Source of the DNA: Phil1 sp964612925
Lineage (GTDB): Bacteria > Bacillota > Clostridia > Christensenellales > CAG-138
Length of the DNA: 64,000 nt
Direction of reading: 5' to 3'
NCBI GenBank assembly: GCA_964612925.1
Contig: CAZTFU010000001.1
Location: forward strand, 83,297-147,296
Positions 61,720-64,000 of the stretch are shown here, in pieces (the stretch's first letter is position 1; every line of letters begins with the position of its first letter). A program made the translations under genes and the position numbers. The notes under the pieces are model-generated. The model searched no databases. It was not told where the DNA came from and saw only the letters and a program-made list of their open reading frames with translations.

Positions 61720-62094
61720 ATGAAGCAGCCATACAGAACACCCGAAGGGGATATGTGTGACCTTGATCCAAATAAGATATGCGATAACTGCATGAAATGC
61801 GTAAAGCGGGGTAATGATGCTGATTATGCCGAGATATTGGCCGATTTTGACCCCGAATCGATAAGGATATTCACACCCGGAGACGATGAAGATGCCATAT
61901 CCGAACCGATAGACCCGATAGATATTGACCCTGAGCTTGTTGCCGAATGGGAAGAAAAGCTTCGCAAGGCCGAAGAAGCGGAGAAACTCGCTCAAGTCGA
62001 AACGGCAGGGGATGAACCGTCCGAACCGATAGGGTACCGCGGAGAACGCAAAAGGCGCGAACACAGATCGCATCTGCCGAGCGGCCGAAATTAA
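61720..62094 (+). CDS. Small acidic protein with N-terminal Cys cluster, function unknown
   Basis: 124 residues; AAAGGAAG lies upstream of the ATG. I do not recognise the family. The N-terminus has four cysteines in MCDLDPNKICDNCMKC, which could bind zinc or a cluster. The middle is acidic and rich in Ile-Asp-Pro (SEPIDPIDIDPELVAEWEEK), then a charged helix and a strongly basic end (RGERKRREHRSHLPSGRN). It is divergent from lexA across the SOS box and converges on the recombinase with a 4-bp overlap. Regular codon use and a good ribosome binding site support it as a gene. Confidence 0.7.
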   Translation: MKQPYRTPEGDMCDLDPNKICDNCMKCVKRGNDADYAEILADFDPESIRIFTPGDDEDAISEPIDPIDIDPELVAEWEEKLRKAEEAEKLAQVETAGDEPSEPIGYRGERKRREHRSHLPSGRN

Positions 62095-63137
62095 TCTTCT
62101 CTCAGCTTGATGACTTTTGCGGCAAGCCTGCGCCTGTCCTCGGACACGGCGGCATAATGCTTGCGCGTGGTGTTGACATCCTTGTGACCTAAAACATCGG
62201 CTACAAGGTATATGTCACCGGTTTCTCTGTATAAATTCGTGCCGTAGGTGCTCCTTAACTTATGAGGGGATATCTTTTTGAGCGGCACGGCAACTTTTGC
62301 GTATTTTTCAACAAGGTTTTCCACGGCACGCACGGTAAGCCTTGTTTTTTGTAATGAAAGGAATAGGGCTTCCTCGTGTCCCTGTGCGGCTTGAATTCTT
62401 TCACGCTCAAGCATATATTGAAGCAGGGCTTCGCGTGCTTCTTCACCAAATACAAGTATGTCCTGTTTGCCGCCCTTGCGTATTATTGAAAACTCGTTTG
62501 AAGAAAAGTTGATGTCATCCATATCGATGCCGACAAGCTCACTTATTCGTATACCTGTGCCGAGAAAAAGAGTAAGTATGGCAAGATCCCGCGCCTGCGT
62601 TTTCTTATGGTAGATTTTTTGCTTGTCGGTCAGACCTTCGCCGCTTTGAACCGCGTCAAGCAGAATGGCGACTTCGTCAGGCTCAAGGCGTATTATGGCC
62701 TTATCGCGTATCGTAGGAAGGTCAACGAGTGAGGGGGCGTTGTGTGTCAGCTTTTCTTTCTTATAAAAATACTTGAACAGGGCACGCACGCTTGAAAGCT
62801 TCCGCGCCTTAGCTCGATCCTGATTCATCTTTTCCCGTTCATCGTTTCCGAGGTACATCGAAACGTAGCTGAGATACACTTCTATATCCGTAACGGTCAA
62901 CTTGTCCAAGTCGGACAGGGTGAGGGAGCGTATATCCGCAATCTCCGGCCTTTCCTTTATAATGAAGCTAAAGAAGTTTTTCAAATCACCCGCGTAAGCT
63001 ATGCGCGTTCTTATAAGAGTATCGTTTTCAATTCCCCTGAAAAACTCGGCGCAAAACGGCGGCAGTTCGTTTATCATGCGTTTTAATTGCGCCATGTGTT
63101 CTTTGTATTGGGCGGAACCATAGGTTTGTGTGGCCAT
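62091..63137 (-). CDS. Tyrosine recombinase (XerC/XerD-like)
   Basis: 348 residues after AAGGAAGG. The N-terminal SAM-like core-binding domain (about 15-150) is followed by the catalytic domain: LGTGIRISELVGID (Arg), IIRKGGKQDILV (Lys), SPHKLRSTYGTNLY (His-X-X-Arg), VLGHKDVNTTRKHYAAV (His and nucleophile Tyr). No phage or transfer genes surround it and it sits beside lexA and rnhA, so it looks like a resident chromosomal recombinase. Whether it is the dif-site enzyme is not shown. A perfect palindrome lies 22 bp upstream of its start. Confidence 0.9.
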   Translation of the reverse strand: MATQTYGSAQYKEHMAQLKRMINELPPFCAEFFRGIENDTLIRTRIAYAGDLKNFFSFIIKERPEIADIRSLTLSDLDKLTVTDIEVYLSYVSMYLGNDEREKMNQDRAKARKLSSVRALFKYFYKKEKLTHNAPSLVDLPTIRDKAIIRLEPDEVAILLDAVQSGEGLTDKQKIYHKKTQARDLAILTLFLGTGIRISELVGIDMDDINFSSNEFSIIRKGGKQDILVFGEEAREALLQYMLERERIQAAQGHEEALFLSLQKTRLTVRAVENLVEKYAKVAVPLKKISPHKLRSTYGTNLYRETGDIYLVADVLGHKDVNTTRKHYAAVSEDRRRLAAKVIKLRED

Positions 63138-63159
63138 AGGGCATACCTTCCTTCTTAGT

Positions 63160-63193
63160 AACTATTCGCTAAACACAAGTTTAGCGAATAGTT
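63160..63193. repeat. Perfect 15-bp inverted repeat upstream of the recombinase gene
   Basis: AACTATTCGCTAAAC - ACAA - GTTTAGCGAATAGTT, between rnhA and the recombinase. No T-run follows on either strand, so it is not a standard terminator. It could be an operator or a binding/crossover site for the recombinase. Confidence 0.7.
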
Positions 63194-63222
63194 GAACAGA
63201 TTTCAAGAGCTAATTTTGCTTT

Positions 63223-63666
63223 TTAAGGCATTTCGAGCGACTTTATGGCTTCTCGTGCAAGCTTGTCACAACGATTATTGTATTCGTTATCACTGTGACC
63301 TTTAACCTTTATAAAGCGAACCTTATGTATGCTTGTAAGCTCGATCAGCTTTTGCCACAAATCAATGTTTTCTACGGGCTTTCCTGCGGAAGTTTTCCAG
63401 CCGTTGGCAATCCATTTGCTAAGCCAACAATCGTTGAATGCACGGCTTAGGTATGCGCTGTCCGTGTATAGGTCAACGTTGCAGGCTTCTTTAAGCGCAC
63501 CAAGCGATTCTATTGCGGCAAAAAGCTCCATTCGGTTATTGGTTGTAGCGGCACAAGCACCGCTAAGTTCCTTTTCGTGAATGCCATAGATCATTATGGC
63601 GCCCCAGCCGCCGGGTCCGGGATTGCCGGAACAAGCGCCATCGGTATATATTGTTAAATTCTTCAC
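63223..63666 (-). CDS. rnhA: Ribonuclease HI
   Basis: 147 residues from GTG 63666 with GGAG 8 nt upstream. YTDGACSGNPGPGGWGAIM has the first catalytic Asp; NNRMELFAAIESL the Glu; LYTDSAYLSRAF the second Asp; VKGHSDNEYNNRCDKLAREA the conserved His and last Asp. It removes RNA from RNA-DNA hybrids. The length and N-terminus match E. coli-type RNase HI, without an extra hybrid-binding domain. Confidence 0.97.
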   Translation of the reverse strand: MKNLTIYTDGACSGNPGPGGWGAIMIYGIHEKELSGACAATTNNRMELFAAIESLGALKEACNVDLYTDSAYLSRAFNDCWLSKWIANGWKTSAGKPVENIDLWQKLIELTSIHKVRFIKVKGHSDNEYNNRCDKLAREAIKSLEMP

Positions 63667-63697
63667 TTATATTTCTCCTTGATTTTTATGGTCAAAA

Positions 63698-63726
63698 ATT
63701 ATACCATATATAAGACTTTTTGGCTA
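63698..63726 (-). promoter_or_regulatory. Promoter of rnhA
   Basis: On the minus strand TAGCCA (63721-63726), a 17-bp spacer and TATAAT (63698-63703), about 32 bp before the GTG start. Confidence 0.45.
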
Positions 63727-63774
63727 TAGATACGCCGTATATGGCCATTCCGAAAAAATTTCTGAAATAATGTG

Positions 63775-63803
63775 TTGACATTCGGAGCAAAATGCGGTAT
63801 GAT
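63775..63803 (+). promoter_or_regulatory. Strong promoter of the tRNA-Pro/tRNA-Glu unit
   Basis: TTGACA (63775-63780), a 17-bp spacer and TATGAT (63798-63803), 29 bp before tRNA-Pro. Confidence 0.88.
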
Positions 63804-63832
63804 ATCACCTGTCGCTAAGAGCGAACGTGCTT

Positions 63833-63909
63833 CGGGGTGTAGCGCAGTCCGGTAGCGCACGTGCTTTGGGAGCATGGGGCCGGGGGTTCAAATCCCTTCA
63901 CCCCGACCA
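63833..63909 (+). tRNA. tRNA-Pro (anticodon TGG)
   Basis: Acceptor CGGGGTG/CACCCCG, anticodon stem CGTGC/GCATG with loop TTTGGGA (anticodon TGG), T-loop GGTTCAAATCC, discriminator A and encoded CCA. Confidence 0.95.
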
Positions 63910-63922
63910 AAGGATTTTAGAT

Positions 63923-63998
63923 GGCCCCTTGGTCAAGCGGTCTAAGACACCGCCCTTTCACGGCGGTAACAGGAGTTCGAGTCTCCTAGGGGTCACCA
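63923..63998 (+). tRNA. tRNA-Glu (anticodon TTC)
   Basis: Acceptor GGCCCCT/AGGGGTC (one G-U), anticodon stem CCGCC/GGCGG with loop CTTTCAC (anticodon TTC), T-loop AGTTCGAGTCT, discriminator A and encoded CCA. The cluster may continue past the window end. Confidence 0.95.
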
Positions 63999-64000
63999 TT

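Noticed and set aside
62091..63193. Tyrosine recombinase as the integrase of an integrated element
   Set aside because: No phage, plasmid-transfer or cargo genes and no att-like direct repeats were seen nearby; the tRNA genes at the window end are intact.
1..64000. CRISPR arrays, insertion sequences, rRNA genes, replication origin
   Set aside because: No evenly spaced direct repeats, transposase-like ORFs, rRNA signatures or DnaA-box clusters were seen by eye.

Overview
The window reads as a core-chromosome segment of a low-to-mid GC Gram-positive bacterium, most likely an anaerobic gut member of class Clostridia. The signs are: an hrcA-grpE-dnaK-dnaJ operon behind a perfect CIRCE operator; a priA-def-fmt-rsmB-rlmN-stp-prkC-rsgA-rpe operon with a PASTA-domain Ser/Thr kinase; a miaB-ylbF-like-mutS-mutL-miaA-hfq-ynbB order that matches B. 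subtilis; LexA with a Firmicutes-type SOS box; dockerin and sortase-type surface proteins; and strong purine-rich ribosome binding sites throughout.

Layout. 1-7.2 kb (+): the 3' part of lepA, hemW, then the heat-shock operon. 7.2-10.6 kb (-): hinT, mtaB, rsmE and prmA, a translation/RNA-modification operon. 10.7-12.5 kb: the only clearly accessory patch. It holds a decayed fragment of a phage/ICE-type large polyvalent protein, interrupted by a roughly 330-bp element of nested inverted repeats that looks like a large structured RNA. 12.5-15.1 kb (-): a secreted DUF1002 protein and an APC-family amino-acid permease. 15.2-25.4 kb (+): the priA-to-rpe operon. 25.5-25.9 kb: tRNA-Val and tRNA-Gln separated by a structured spacer. 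26.1-32.3 kb (-): an oligopeptide ABC transporter (oppA, oppB, oppC and a fused oppDF), followed by a divergent KdpDE-like two-component pair, a D,D-carboxypeptidase and glmM.

38.0-50.3 kb (+) is the most distinctive part. A textbook cobalamin riboswitch with a terminator platform precedes seven genes and is predicted to control them. Three encode exported proteins with transcobalamin-like DUF4430 domains: a lipoprotein; a 957-aa protein that joins an alpha/alpha-barrel-like domain to DUF4430, the same two-domain logic as vertebrate intrinsic factor/transcobalamin, and ends in a dockerin; and a 1281-aa wall-anchored protein with a beta-propeller. Between the first two lies a LolD/MacB-type ABC module (ATPase, membrane-anchored CARDB-like protein, FtsX-like permease). 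A cysteine-rich DUF2284 protein closes the run. I read this as a cell-surface corrinoid capture system that does not use BtuFCD-type components.

50.4-64 kb: glyS (-); the miaB-ylbF-mutSL-miaA-hfq-ynbB operon (+); lexA (-) with an SOS box over its promoter; a small Cys-rich protein (+); a tyrosine recombinase (-) with a perfect palindrome just upstream; rnhA (-); and a tRNA-Pro/tRNA-Glu pair behind a near-consensus promoter. All domain names rest on reading motifs by eye; no database search was run.
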